This document shows positions 27,154-39,378 of a stretch of DNA of 64,000 bases, piece after piece. Position numbers and translations under genes: made by a program. Every line of letters starts with the position of its first letter. Position 1 is the first letter of the stretch. The notes under the pieces were generated by a model. That model was given only the letters and a program-made list of their open reading frames with translations, did not search any database and was not told where the DNA came from. Where the stretch lies: the NCBI RefSeq assembly GCF_017591435.1, contig NC_059277.1, positions 3,272,001 through 3,336,000 on the forward strand, in the 5' to 3' direction. The DNA is from Portunus trituberculatus (taxonomy: Eukaryota; Arthropoda; Malacostraca; Decapoda; Portunidae).

Positions 27154-27190
27154 CCTCCTCCTCCTCCTCCTCCTCCTCCTCCTCCTCCTC
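27154..27190. repeat. (CCT)12 triplet array
   Basis: Pure CTC triplets in a C/T-rich context. Confidence 0.95.
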
Positions 27191-27333
27191 TCTTTTCCTA
27201 CCCATTACTCCTCTCACTAATTACCTCTGTGACGCGCTCTGCAACTCAAGGAGGCCACACGCAACGCTCTTGTTGTGCTAATAATGCTGCTAAACTTTCA
27301 TCATATATTGCAGTTTGTGTGCAAGACGCGAAG

Positions 27334-27335
<2 letters not shown>

Positions 27336-27401
<66 letters not shown>
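27336..27401. repeat. (GA)33 microsatellite
   Basis: Pure GA run of 66 bp. Confidence 0.98.
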
Positions 27402-27405
<4 letters not shown>

Positions 27406-27470
27406 TTTAAGTATTTATATTTGAATCCCACAAGACTCAGAAGTTTCAAAGTACGCAGATTTTAATTGTC

Positions 27471-27473
<3 letters not shown>

Positions 27474-27511
<38 letters not shown>
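27474..27511. repeat. (GA)19 microsatellite
   Basis: Pure GA run 73 bp after the previous one. The two GA arrays are followed by related bases (ATTATTTTAAGTA and ATTAAAAACTA). Confidence 0.97.
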
Positions 27512-27513
<2 letters not shown>

Positions 27514-27741
27514 AAAACTACTTGCGAACCTCTATTTTTTTAATTTTATTTTTACGTGTCATGAGGTTCAAAGTACTCAGTGTTGCCAGTCTACGTAAAG
27601 CTGTGTTATGTGTTTTACAAAAAGGAGTTTCAAATCCTCCTCTACACAGTACATATTAAAATGACATAAAGGACAGTGAATGTACGTATGTACTGTAATA
27701 TTTTCGTCCTTGCTATTTTTCACTTCCTATTCTTTTCAGTA

Positions 27742-27744
<3 letters not shown>

Positions 27745-27788
<44 letters not shown>
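27745..27788. repeat. (GT)22 microsatellite
   Basis: Pure GT run of 44 bp. Confidence 0.97.
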
Positions 27789-27789
<1 letters not shown>

Positions 27790-28175
27790 AGTTGAGGCAA
27801 ATATTAGTCATGGTTAGTGTGTCTACGGAAATGGTTAGCTGTAAACTGTTTCATTCACTTTGTTATGCAATGGTTTAAGAAGGTAAGAAAACATGAAGAC
27901 TGCATGAAAACTCAGCTAATCCACATAAGATGCTGTTTGGACACTTGAAGCTTACCAACTGACATCATCATCCTTAGATTTATGCATTCCCTTCTTCACG
28001 CTATCTGTCTTTCCCCTCAATTTCTTTTTTTTTTAATTCTGACACGACTATGTAGAAAAGTATTCTAGGGATAGTTTTTCTTATCACACATTTTTTTCTG
28101 CTTTACTTGATTGGTTGTATTTATATAAAGTTTTGCATGTAATCGACACACTATGCGTTTTTTTTTTACCTCTAC
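27789..28175. other. Non-coding stretch
   Basis: AT-rich unique DNA with no recognisable feature. Confidence 0.5.
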
Positions 28176-28183
28176 TACTGTTC

Positions 28184-28260
<77 letters not shown>

Positions 28261-28315
28261 GCAATTACTACTTCTTCTTTTTCTTCTTCTTCTTCTTCTT
28301 CTTCTTCTTCTTCTT

Positions 28316-28346
<31 letters not shown>

Positions 28347-28387
28347 TTATTCTTATTATTCTTCTTCTTCTTCTTCTTCTTCTTCTT

Positions 28388-28434
<47 letters not shown>

Positions 28435-28500
28435 GCTACAAGCGTTACTGCTACTATTACTACTACTACTACCACTACTACTATTGCTAATGCTACTACC
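28176..28500. repeat. Compound triplet block (ACT)-(CTT)-(ATT)-(CTT)-(ACT)
   Basis: ACT triplets to 28260, CTT triplets at 28271-28344, a short TAT/TCT patch (28344-28362), CTT again to about 28388, ACT to 28433, then decayed ACT/GCT triplets to 28500. Motif order is nearly symmetric about 28353. Confidence 0.95.
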
Positions 28501-28677
28501 ATGATCACCACCGTCATTATCAGAGAAAAACGTTTAATACATGCTAGTAAAAGTGTCACAGTGTGTTCCTGGGATGCAATCATACAAATGTGCTGTTATT
28601 CTTGCTTTCTTTCCCAGTGTTGACATGACCTAAAGACTTGCCGGTAATAATTCTTACGCTTGCTGTTTTTTTTTTTA

Positions 28678-28679
<2 letters not shown>

Positions 28680-28746
<67 letters not shown>
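28680..28746. repeat. (CT)33 microsatellite
   Basis: Pure CT run of 67 bp. Confidence 0.98.
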
Positions 28747-28749
<3 letters not shown>

Positions 28750-29225
28750 CTCACCACTTAGGTTGATGACATTCCTCAGCAAATTCATTTCGCGAGATGG
28801 CGTTGAGGTGCCCAGACATACAACATTCCTCTGCGTCATTCCTCACAATCTCGAACACCTGCCTCGTCTCCAGGTCTTCCTCACGCCTCACTCTTCCTCC
28901 TTTTGTTGCTCCCATTATCATTATTTTTATTACTATTATTGTTGGTCCTTCATCCTGCCCCGCTTCCCTGATTGTCTCAGATGGAAAAGGAATGGAAACG
29001 AGATTGTGTGGGTGAGAGAATAGGATCGTAAATCTTAAGGGAAATAACTCTTCTCTTCTTTATTCTTCATTGTTCAGGTATTGGTTCCTGATATAAATAA
29101 ATCTCCTCTTACATCGTGAGCGTATGCCTTCTCCTTTCTTCTTCCTTTTCTTCTTCTTCCTCGCCCTCGTCCTCGTCCTTGTCTTTCTTCTTGTTATTGT
29201 TTTCTTCTCCTTCTCGTCTTCCTAC
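28747..29225. other. Non-coding stretch
   Basis: Mixed composition at 28750-28900, then increasingly pyrimidine-rich. No gene is recognised. Confidence 0.5.
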
Positions 29226-29420
29226 TCCTTCTCCACCTCCCCCCCTCTCCTTCTCCTCCTCCTCCTCCTCCTCCTCTCCTCCTCCTCCTCCTCCTCCTCC
29301 TCCTCCTCCTCCTCCTCCTCCTCCTCCTCCTCCTCCTCCTCCTCCTCCTCCTCCTCCTCCTCCTCCTCCTCCTCCTCCTCCTCCTCCTCTCCTCCTCCTC
29401 CTCCTCCTCCTCCTCTTCCT
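29226..29420. repeat. (CCT)n triplet array, about 190 bp
   Basis: Long CTC triplet array with CTCT phase slips near 29275 and 29389. Poly-Pro, poly-Ser and poly-Arg frames of over 100 codons here are artefacts. Confidence 0.97.
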
Positions 29421-30859
29421 CGTCTACTAAATATTTAATCACGCACCTTTTTATTAATCATGTGAGGGCAACTTTTACCTTTCCTCTCCTAATACTAGGA
29501 AAAAATTCACCTTAGAGATTCCAGGAAATTAAGAGAAATAACAAAGAACGTCAGATTTTGTCTTGTACTTCTTTTCTATACCTATTCGTGCCTCATAGTT
29601 TCTCCCTCGTTTGGCTCTTCGTGCCTTCCCTTTCCCCTCTTCACGTTTTTCTTTGGTGTCTTACTTCCCTCCCCTCTTGCACTCCCTGTGGGTCTCGCAC
29701 CGTGTCTCTTTCGTTCCTAAACTCCACAAACTCTCACCTTTGTCATTGGTACTAGTTCTGACAAAGAGGCTTCAGAAAATATTGCCTTAAACACCGCTTG
29801 TCACACCTTCCCTTCCTTGCCTCGTAGCAACCAGGTGAGTCCTTTGTTAACCTAACGCCACGCACTGACAAACGCCCCGTGTCGGCCGTCCAAGGATATG
29901 AAGCTAACCCGACGCTTTCGTGCCTCAAGTCAATACCTTGTGTGAGATGGATGACCGACCGGGCGGCGAGGAGTGCGGGGTTAGGCAAGTTTCATAAGCT
30001 GGAGGTGCTCAGGTGTAGAGGTATTGCGTGTCTCGTGGGTTAGGAGTTAAATTTAGCTGTGTGTGTGTTGATGTGGTTATTTGTTGTGTATATCCGGGTT
30101 TTGGAGGATTTCATCGAGTGGTTAGTAGAGAAATGCGTTTTTTTTTTTCACCTATTTTCTGTTCATGTGGAAAGATATTCGGTGTCTCTTGGGATGAAAG
30201 AATGTGTTGCTGGCAATGTGTATTTTTAAATGTGCTTTTATTGTTCTTCAAATGTTGTTTTTGAGGATTTCTTGGGGTGATATTTGTACTTGTGTTTCGT
30301 TTTATTGTTACTTTCTGAATTAATTATGTTGCGTTTGTTATGTGGCGAAATTGATAAGAAAATTACTATCATTGGATAATTCCTCAGTTTTTCTTTAGAG
30401 GGAAAACCTGGAGAGAAAGAAATGTGTTTTTTGTTACATTAAAATATTAAAGCTTTCTCATGTGTTTTTTTTTTTTTACTGTGTTTTTGTTTATTGCAGT
30501 TCTTGAGGATTGTATATAGCAAAGTTAAAAAGAAAGATATGTTTATCATTAATAGATTGATCCTCCTTGATTCTCCTGAGACAAAAACCCGAAGAAAAAT
30601 ATGTTTGATCTATTTTTGGGATGGAAAGACTTAAGTTTGCTCGTCTTGTTGGTAAGTGTGCTCTTGTTGTGTATATATGTGATTACTTGATTGGGAATTC
30701 TAATGTAAACCAGAAGTGCGTTTGTCTGGGGAGATATTGGAGTGGTCCTGTCGGGCTATTCGGATAAACACATGTTTATTCGTTTAAACATTGCAGGCCC
30801 TTGATGCATAGAAAACACAAGAGCTGCAGATGCATATATACTCACTAGTGCCCGCGAGA
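29421..30859. other. Non-coding stretch
   Basis: C/T-rich to 29750, a GC-richer unique island at 29830-30010, then T/G-rich DNA to 30860. A consensus-like splice donor (CCAG/GTGAGT) at 29831-29838 stands alone, with no supported exon. Confidence 0.45.
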
Positions 30860-30958
30860 TAGATAGATAAACTGATAGACAGATAGATCGATACGACTAG
30901 ATAAGTAGATACGAGTAAATACATAGATACGAGTAAATAAATAGATGTGAGTAGATAG

Positions 30959-31050
<92 letters not shown>
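30860..31050. repeat. (GATA)n-(GA)n compound microsatellite
   Basis: Diverged GATA-like tetramers from 30860, pure GATA at about 30950-30978, then pure GA to 31050. Confidence 0.95.
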
Positions 31051-31053
<3 letters not shown>

Positions 31054-31640
31054 ATAAAAGGCAAAGAATAGAAATAGTGAAGCAATATTTTCTCTTTCCA
31101 CTAGTCACGAGAGCACATAGTGTCTACCCATACAGTGCATAATGTAACACTGCATCTGACCTTCACTTGTTTTAATCGGAAAGTATTCATGTGTGAAGTG
31201 AGTACTGCATTTAGCTCTGGTCATGTCAAATATTATGAATGGAAATGATGCTTGTTTATCTACTCACATTTATAGTCACTTTTATCTGCTTCGATTAAAA
31301 ACTTCACCACTATAATCCCCCGCGTGCTGGTATTCACTACACTGGGAAACGTGATGCTCGCCCACCACTTGTTGCTCGAGATTTGTCAGTGTGTTACGAT
31401 GTCAGTGTGTCAAGAGCCTCTGTGTGCCTGCGTCCGCTCCGCCGTGCATTGTGTTCAGGTTGATTGTGTCCTCCTGTCTTTGTGCTTCTATGCCTCTGTT
31501 TGTATAGTCCTCTTTCCTCATGCTTCAAAATTCTAGACCAAGAGAAAATAAGAAAATAATATAACTGTCAGTTTCACTCATATCGTTGTTGTTGTTTTCT
31601 TTCACCTTCGATATGATTGCACTCGAGTGAAAAGGTGGTA
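31051..31640. other. Non-coding stretch
   Basis: Unique DNA with no recognisable gene or repeat. Confidence 0.5.
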
Positions 31641-31726
31641 GTGTGCTGTGCTGTGTTGTGTTGTGCTGTGCTGTGTTGTATTGTGTTGTGTTGTGTTGTG
31701 CTGTGCTGTGCTGTGCTGTGTTTTGT
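31641..31726. repeat. (TGTGY)n pentanucleotide repeat
   Basis: About 17 pentamers alternating TGTGC and TGTGT with few errors. It appears as cysteine-rich or Thr/Gln-rich frames. Confidence 0.93.
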
Positions 31727-32854
<1,128 letters not shown>

Positions 32855-33049
32855 GAGAGGACTTGAATAAACGATCTGTGCCCAATTGCCAATATGCTGC
32901 AGTCCGGCTTTCAATCAGCGTGGGCCCGAAGGACGTTGTACATTACAAACAAAGGTTAATACATCGCCCTTCGCCGCCTCACTTGCCAGGCCGGTTTCTC
33001 GTTCATTAAGGCGAAAACAAGGGAGCAAGGCACAGCTTAGTTCAATTTG

Positions 33050-33051
<2 letters not shown>

Positions 33052-33116
<65 letters not shown>

Positions 33117-33121
33117 CGCGC
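33052..33121. repeat. (GT)n(GC)n microsatellite
   Basis: GT run (33052-33108) ending in a pure GC alternation (33108-33121), a strong Z-DNA candidate. Confidence 0.97.
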
Positions 33122-33162
33122 TCGTACTATGTGTGCGTGTGTACTTGATAAGCACACACACA

Positions 33163-33163
33163 T

Positions 33164-33224
<61 letters not shown>
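33163..33224. repeat. (TC)n-(AC)n compound microsatellite
   Basis: TC run (33163-33187) joined to an AC run (33187-33224). It abuts the SINE head directly. Confidence 0.97.
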
Positions 33225-33225
<1 letters not shown>

Positions 33226-33502
33226 CGCGTAGTGTAGTGGTTAGCACGCTAGACTCACACTCGAGAGGGTCCGGGTTCGAGTCCCGGAGGCGGCGAGGCA
33301 AATGGGCAAGCCTCTTAATGTGTAGCCCCTGTTCACCTGGCAGTAAATAGGTACGGGATGTAACTCGAGGGGTTGTGGCCTCGCTTTCCCGGTGTGTGGA
33401 GTGTGTTGTGGTCTCAGTCCTACCTGAAGATCGGTCTATGAGCTCTGAACTCGCTCCGTAATGGGGAAGACTGGCTGGGTGATCAGCAGGCGACCGAGGT
33501 GA

Positions 33503-33541
<39 letters not shown>

Positions 33542-33551
33542 ACACACACAC
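33225..33551 (+). mobile_element. tRNA-Val-headed SINE, copy 1
   Basis: The head at 33228-33295 has a pol III A box (TAGTGTAGTGG) and a perfect B box (GGTTCGAGTCC, 33275-33285). Its anticodon arm CTAGA-CTCACAC-TCGAG carries a CAC anticodon, as in tRNA-Val, with one stem mismatch. A body of about 200 bp follows, with landmarks AGCCCCTGTTCACCTGGCAG, GGGATGTAA and CCCGGTGTGTGG. The element ends in GAATT and a (CA)n tail to 33551. It is transcribed by pol III and moved by a partner LINE if active. No target duplication can be read, because the upstream flank is itself (CA)n. Confidence 0.9.
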
Positions 33552-33621
33552 CCTTCTACTTGCTTATAGTTATAAATATTGTTCATTGTTTTGTTTCATT
33601 TCATAACATAGAATTGTGTGT

Positions 33622-33626
<5 letters not shown>

Positions 33627-33661
<35 letters not shown>
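33627..33661. repeat. (AG)17 microsatellite
   Basis: Short AG run preceded by GTGTGTGAGAC. Confidence 0.96.
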
Positions 33662-33663
<2 letters not shown>

Positions 33664-34335
33664 GGCCCATATTTTGAAACACTTCCGCTCTGCACTTTCA
33701 CTCTTTTCAAATGGCTCTAGTTGAAGTGACACATGTTTTAAGGATTTTTCTGTAATTCTAGTGACATGTTAGCAAGTTTTCTGCATTACCAACAGGACAA
33801 ATATTCTTTAGAACTCGGCTAATCGTCTCTGTGGTCTTCAAAATGATCGCGGTGAGAGAGGGAAGCGTTTCTGAATATGGCGCATAGAGAGAGCATGAGC
33901 ACACACGCTCACTAACTATACAGTATAGCATGAACCGTCACACTTCCAGCCTTACATCGTATTACCTTCATCTAGGACACACACAAGATATGAAGTGTTG
34001 TTAGTCAGTGTTCAGTAAGGCAGCTAAATTGGGTTACCTCACCTGGCGACCTGTCTTGGAGGCGCCTTGGAGCAGAAACTCACCTCCTTTCTGGTTGAAT
34101 CTATAGCGTGAAATGTAAAGAAATCTAGGTCTCGTTTTACTATTTTTTTCATTTTTCTTTTGAGAGAGAGAGAGAGAGACGCATTGAATCTTAGTAGTAT
34201 TGTAGGATAAGGAATTTTACACATTAGTTAGTTGTAAAGTGGTAATAAATGATTTTGTTGAGAATTTCCCATCGAAAGTTACCATTGCATTAGAAACGTA
34301 TAATTTAAGATTTGGGGGGAGGTATTAGGCAGGAA

Positions 34336-34336
<1 letters not shown>
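33662..34336. other. Non-coding stretch
   Basis: Unique DNA with a short (GA)n at 34160-34179. No gene is recognised. Confidence 0.5.

Positions 34337-34422
<86 letters not shown>
34337..34422. repeat. (AC)TCn microsatellite: (TC)42
   Basis: Pure CT/TC run of about 85 bp. Confidence 0.98.
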
Positions 34423-34424
<2 letters not shown>

Positions 34425-34840
34425 ATTTTCTTAATTCCACCCTAGTGTCCCGAGGTCCACCGTGTAGTGTTTAGAAAAGCTATTACATTAGCATAAGATT
34501 CCTTTATCCAATTACGGGACGAGCCAAGTTTTCCCTCTCTAGAGCCTCCTTAGCGTTCTCCTCCTCTCAGGTGCCCGGCAGAGATGAGATACCCGTTTTC
34601 AGGAGGCCCATGAAACCCGAAGGCGACTCCTCATTAAGACTCTGGGCCAGGAACTTATGGAGTGAGTCGATGCGTGACTGGAGCTCCTACGTGTCCCTCT
34701 TAGCGACTCATGGTGCGTGGAAGGCGAGGGAGCAAAGCCTCGCCTCCCTTGACGTGCGATTTGACGAACGTTGATTAAACTGTGTGTGTGCTGCGTTGGC
34801 CGCCCCACGCCTCGTCCATCTCCTGGTTGATGACATTCTG
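34423..34840. other. GC-rich unique island with weak exon candidate
   Basis: Non-repetitive and compositionally balanced. A pyrimidine tract plus CAG ends at 34570 and is followed by an open frame of 67 codons to a stop at 34774. The opposite strand is also open, so coding is unproven. No domain is recognised. Confidence 0.25.
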
Positions 34841-34865
34841 GGAGAGAGAGAGAGAGAGAGAGAGA
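34841..34865. repeat. (GA)12 microsatellite
   Basis: Short pure GA run. Confidence 0.95.
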
Positions 34866-35798
34866 ATTGAATCGGCACTTTCTATTTAGCTTTTTAAATA
34901 CCAAATGTGTGCTTGTGTTGCACCACTTTACTTGACTTTGTTTTACTGTATTGCAGAGCATAAATGTTAGGTATGAAAAGTTATAGTTTCGTAACTTTTT
35001 TTTTCTTATTCATAGTATTTCTTTTTAAGTTAATTTTCTCGGTATAGCTATGAGTTATAGTTACATAACTTTATTTTTCCTCCCCTTGGTACTTTTTACC
35101 TGAGTTAATGATTTCCTCGCGTTGTCTTCTCTTTAATACACGCACGGGGAATTTCACATATAACATAACAAAACACTTAGTATATCACGTTAACTTTTAT
35201 AACAAACAAACCGATGCTCTTTACTGATCAAGATCATACAAACGACTAAATCAGTTTTTTCTAAGTCTGCTTAAACAAAATAGAACAGTCTGGTGGAAAT
35301 CAAATATGATAATCGTTACACCACTGGCAGGAAGTAGAAATCTTTAAATGTACTTTTATCAGACGGCGAAGACTAGTAAACCAACATTAAGCAACAAGTG
35401 CCGTAGTCTTCCTGAGTGTGGAAAGGGTGGACTGATCAGGGAAATCCACATCGTGTCCTCAATCCCACGCATCTTCAATCACGAGTGGGAAATAATCACA
35501 AATCAAAGACGGTCCTGAGAGAATGTATTTTAGTGAAGGCCTTGAAGATCCACGTGTGTGTTTCATCTATTAAGGCCGGAGTCTCTTCATCTCGGCAAAT
35601 GGCTCGTTGCATCCACCCTTACACACCGGCGGCCTTTGGAGTGATCGTAAACTTCCAAGGGAGTGAGAGAGGATCCTCGCTCCCCCGGACACTTAATGGT
35701 GGCTCAGTAATGAACAAATCACCCATAATGGCTCTCAATGGTGTTGGATCAAAAGGTATTCGTGTTAAAGAGGTCCACTTTTCCTTAAGAGGGTCTCG

Positions 35799-35802
<4 letters not shown>
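34866..35802. other. Non-coding stretch with unique island
   Basis: AT-rich to 35400. 35400-35790 is balanced, non-repetitive and open for over 100 codons on the + strand, but no domain is recognised. Palindromic CCATTATGG-like cores lie near 35725. Confidence 0.4.

Positions 35803-35870
<68 letters not shown>
35803..35870. repeat. (TG)34 microsatellite
   Basis: Pure TG run of 68 bp. Confidence 0.98.
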
Positions 35871-35871
<1 letters not shown>

Positions 35872-35878
35872 CAGCTGG

Positions 35879-36718
<840 letters not shown>

Positions 36719-36801
<83 letters not shown>
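36719..36801. repeat. (CA)n-(GA)n compound microsatellite
   Basis: CA run to 36780 joined directly to GA to 36801, the same junction type as at 37775-37852. Confidence 0.98.
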
Positions 36802-36901
36802 TGGAGGGGGGAATTGAATTAATACACCACTAGAAAAATAAAATAAAAAAATCCAAGTGAAATTACGAAAAGAAAGCGTTTCCTCTCCCACCGGAAAACT
36901 G

Positions 36902-36903
<2 letters not shown>

Positions 36904-36952
<49 letters not shown>
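36904..36952. repeat. (AG)24 microsatellite
   Basis: Pure AG run leading into the dispersed repeat at 36955-37020. Confidence 0.98.
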
Positions 36953-36954
<2 letters not shown>

Positions 36955-36955
<1 letters not shown>

Positions 36956-37020
36956 TGTACGTTCGTAGGCGTGTGTCAGTCCAGAAGAAGAGGGAAGGGA
37001 AAAGTTAGAAAAGAAGGCGG
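36955..37020 (+). repeat. (GA)n-linked dispersed repeat, copy 1
   Basis: Directly follows a (GA)n array and matches 39257-39318, also directly after a (GA)n array, at roughly 55 of 63 aligned bases with one 3-base indel. Shared core: GTAGGCGTGTGTC, then CCAGAAG and AGGGAAGGGAAAAGTT. The flanks beyond the repeat differ. Confidence 0.8.
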
Positions 37021-37515
37021 TATGGGAGACGAGGAAAGGTGCCAAAAGTATGATGATAAAGGGAATGAAGGGAGACAAGAAGGAATGTGAGGTTAGCACG
37101 CTGGAGACACGAGGAGGCGCCGTCCTTTGGTGGGAAGTTACGAGAAGACACGAGGAATACAAAACAGCGAGTGTGCGTGAGATGAGAGAGAGTGAGAGAA
37201 GAGAGATAAAAAGTAGGAGGAGGAAGGGAATAGAGAGTAATGGATGTAAAGAGAAGGAGGGATAGAAAGGTGAAGGGAAGGAGCTAGAGGACTTAATATA
37301 TTGTGAAGGGGAGGAAATGAAGGGATGAGGAAGGGAAGGAAAGTTTGTGGAACCTGAATCAGTGATGGTCGTGGTGTTTATCTCTAGTAGTCAGTGTCTG
37401 GGTGATCTGTTCTCCTTGTCCTGTTCCTTCCAGTTTTGTTCTTTATGTTATCCTTGTTATTTTTGTTCTTTTAATTCTACTTTTCTGGGGTTTTTTCCTC
37501 TCCATCATCTCTTTT
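37021..37515. other. Purine-rich non-coding stretch
   Basis: G/A-rich + strand to about 37340, then T-rich. No gene is recognised. Confidence 0.5.
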
Positions 37516-37517
37516 AT

Positions 37518-37581
37518 ATTCCTCCTCCTCCTCCTTCTCCTCCTCTTTTTTTTTCTTCTTCTTCTTCTTCTTCTTCTTCTT
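37518..37581. repeat. (CCT)n-(T)n-(CTT)n triplet patch
   Basis: CTC triplets, a T run, then CTT triplets. Confidence 0.9.
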
Positions 37582-37772
37582 CCTCTGTTCTTTGAGATGT
37601 TTACTTACTGAGATTTATCTACTTATTTTCTTGTCATGTAGAAATATTCCTTATAATACTAGAATAGAATTAAATAAAAAAGTTAGCTTTCATACCACTA
37701 ACAAAAAAAATAGGAGGAATGTGTGATGAGAAAAGAGAGCGTTGCTGTTCCGTCAGGTTAACACGAACAGTA

Positions 37773-37774
<2 letters not shown>

Positions 37775-37852
<78 letters not shown>
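37775..37852. repeat. (CA)n-(GA)n compound microsatellite
   Basis: CA run to 37822, then GA to 37852. Confidence 0.98.
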
Positions 37853-37855
<3 letters not shown>

Positions 37856-38662
37856 TCTTTAAGTCACAGTAATGATTTTATATTGAATGTTTTGCGGTCG
37901 TATCAGTTGTGAGCAGAAAGCAACTGAGGCTGATATCGTAAGGGTGAAAATCCGAGTGTGTGGCCAGAGCTGCAGAGCACACGTGGTTTAAAGAGGAGAG
38001 ACTCTTCCTTTTAAGCAGGTGAAGACGGCGGCCACGGGTTGTGTTCGAGTAGGAGACGTGGAGGGACGGATGGAGGGGAGGGAGGGAAGGAGGGAGGAGG
38101 AAAAAAGAAAGAAGAAAACCTGAGGGAGATTAGGAGGCGAGGGAGTGATGCTGGCAGGCTGGAAAGGTTAAGGGATGGAAGGAGAGAAAGTTAGAAGGAA
38201 GAGGTAGAGGGAGAAGTGAATGAGAGTGAAAAAAAGGGAGGGCTTGAATGGGAGTAGGAGTGCGATAGCATCCCACCCAGAGGTCCCCAGTGTCCTATAC
38301 GTGGCACTCTAGGACACCTCAGGATACCTTTCTTTCGACACACAGCACAGAATATCTCCGTTTTTTTCTACATGGCACCAACTCCTAACATTTTCACCTT
38401 GGATGCGAAACACAACGCCATTTTTACCAGGATTTTTTACGCAATTGTAACACCAACCAGTATTCACAGCTAATTCACTTCATACATTTTTGCACACACA
38501 CGTTTTCTTCTCAAGTAGTATCCAAACACTAGCCACGTTTTACAAGTCACTGCTGTTATACCCACATTGTACACTACTATTGCAATACATATCACCTCAA
38601 TGTTTTCTTTTAAATAGTTTCAAAAGATCAGATAAATGTATAGCTGAGGATGATAGATGGAA
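37853..38662. other. Non-coding stretch with G-rich tract
   Basis: 38060-38260 is purine-rich, with GGG tracts at 38074-38098 compatible with a G-quadruplex. The remainder is AT-rich unique DNA. Confidence 0.5.
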
Positions 38663-38666
38663 TTAA

Positions 38667-38856
38667 CCCCTTCAGTACCGTGATGTGTTTCCATATTCAT
38701 TCTGGTTACTATTTGATGATTTTATACAGCTTCAAAAACTCATGTTGGGATTAAAATAGTGAAGACTAGTTATTAATCTTCTGACCTCCATGTGAATAAA
38801 ATAGTCTAACCATACCCAAAATTCAAGGTAAAAAATGTGTCTCAGTACTGAAGGGG
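38667..38856 (+). mobile_element. piggyBac-like MITE, copy C
   Basis: A 190-bp copy with perfect TTAA duplications at 38663-38666 and 38857-38860. The outer 12 bp of the two ends are exact inverted repeats (CCCCTTCAGTAC and GTACTGAAGGGG), and weaker pairing extends inward. It is the shortest copy: an internal deletion removes bases after CTTCTGACCTCCAT. It is the best specimen for defining the ends of the family. Confidence 0.93.
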
Positions 38857-38860
38857 TTAA

Positions 38861-39191
38861 GTTGCCTTTCTCATACAGGGACTGCCACGTGTAGGCTTAA
38901 CCTGACAACCTCTTGCAGCTTCCCTAATTTTCTTATGTTCTTTTGTACACCCAGAACCTCCCTCACATAGTAGTCAACACAATAGCTACTCCTTTTAACA
39001 ACATTCATCATTTATACAAGGACATTTACCATCATTTGAGAAGTGCACACAAGAAGAATTACAAACAAGAAGCAAGATGAAACAAATGTGGATAAGAAAA
39101 ACACACTATCAACAGCTGAGTAAACAAGACAAGTAAGAAGAAAATGCCCAAGGCCCAGCTAAGAATAGGCTCATTACTCCCTCGCACTAGA

Positions 39192-39194
<3 letters not shown>
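38861..39194. other. Non-coding stretch
   Basis: AT-rich unique DNA with no recognisable feature. Confidence 0.5.

Positions 39195-39256
<62 letters not shown>
39195..39256. repeat. (AG)31 microsatellite
   Basis: Pure AG run of 62 bp, immediately upstream of the second copy of the (GA)n-linked repeat. Confidence 0.98.
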
Positions 39257-39259
<3 letters not shown>

Positions 39260-39314
39260 TGCGTCCGTAGGCGTGTGTCAATCCAGAAGAGGGAAGGGAA
39301 AAGTTTGAAAAGGA

Positions 39315-39318
<4 letters not shown>
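39257..39318 (+). repeat. (GA)n-linked dispersed repeat, copy 2
   Basis: Second copy of the segment at 36955-37020, here sandwiched between two (GA)n arrays. It contains GTAGGCGTGTGTCAATCCAG and AGGGAAGGGAAAAGTTTG. Confidence 0.8.

Positions 39319-39376
<58 letters not shown>
39318..39376. repeat. (GA)29 microsatellite
   Basis: Pure GA run of about 59 bp. Confidence 0.98.

Positions 39377-39378
<2 letters not shown>

Noticed and set aside
28115..28623. Poly-Leu, poly-Thr and poly-Ser frames
   Set aside because: Direct translation of the ACT/CTT triplet block.
29831..29838. Exon ending at a consensus splice donor
   Set aside because: CCAG/GTGAGT stands alone. No open, non-repetitive frame with an acceptor precedes it.
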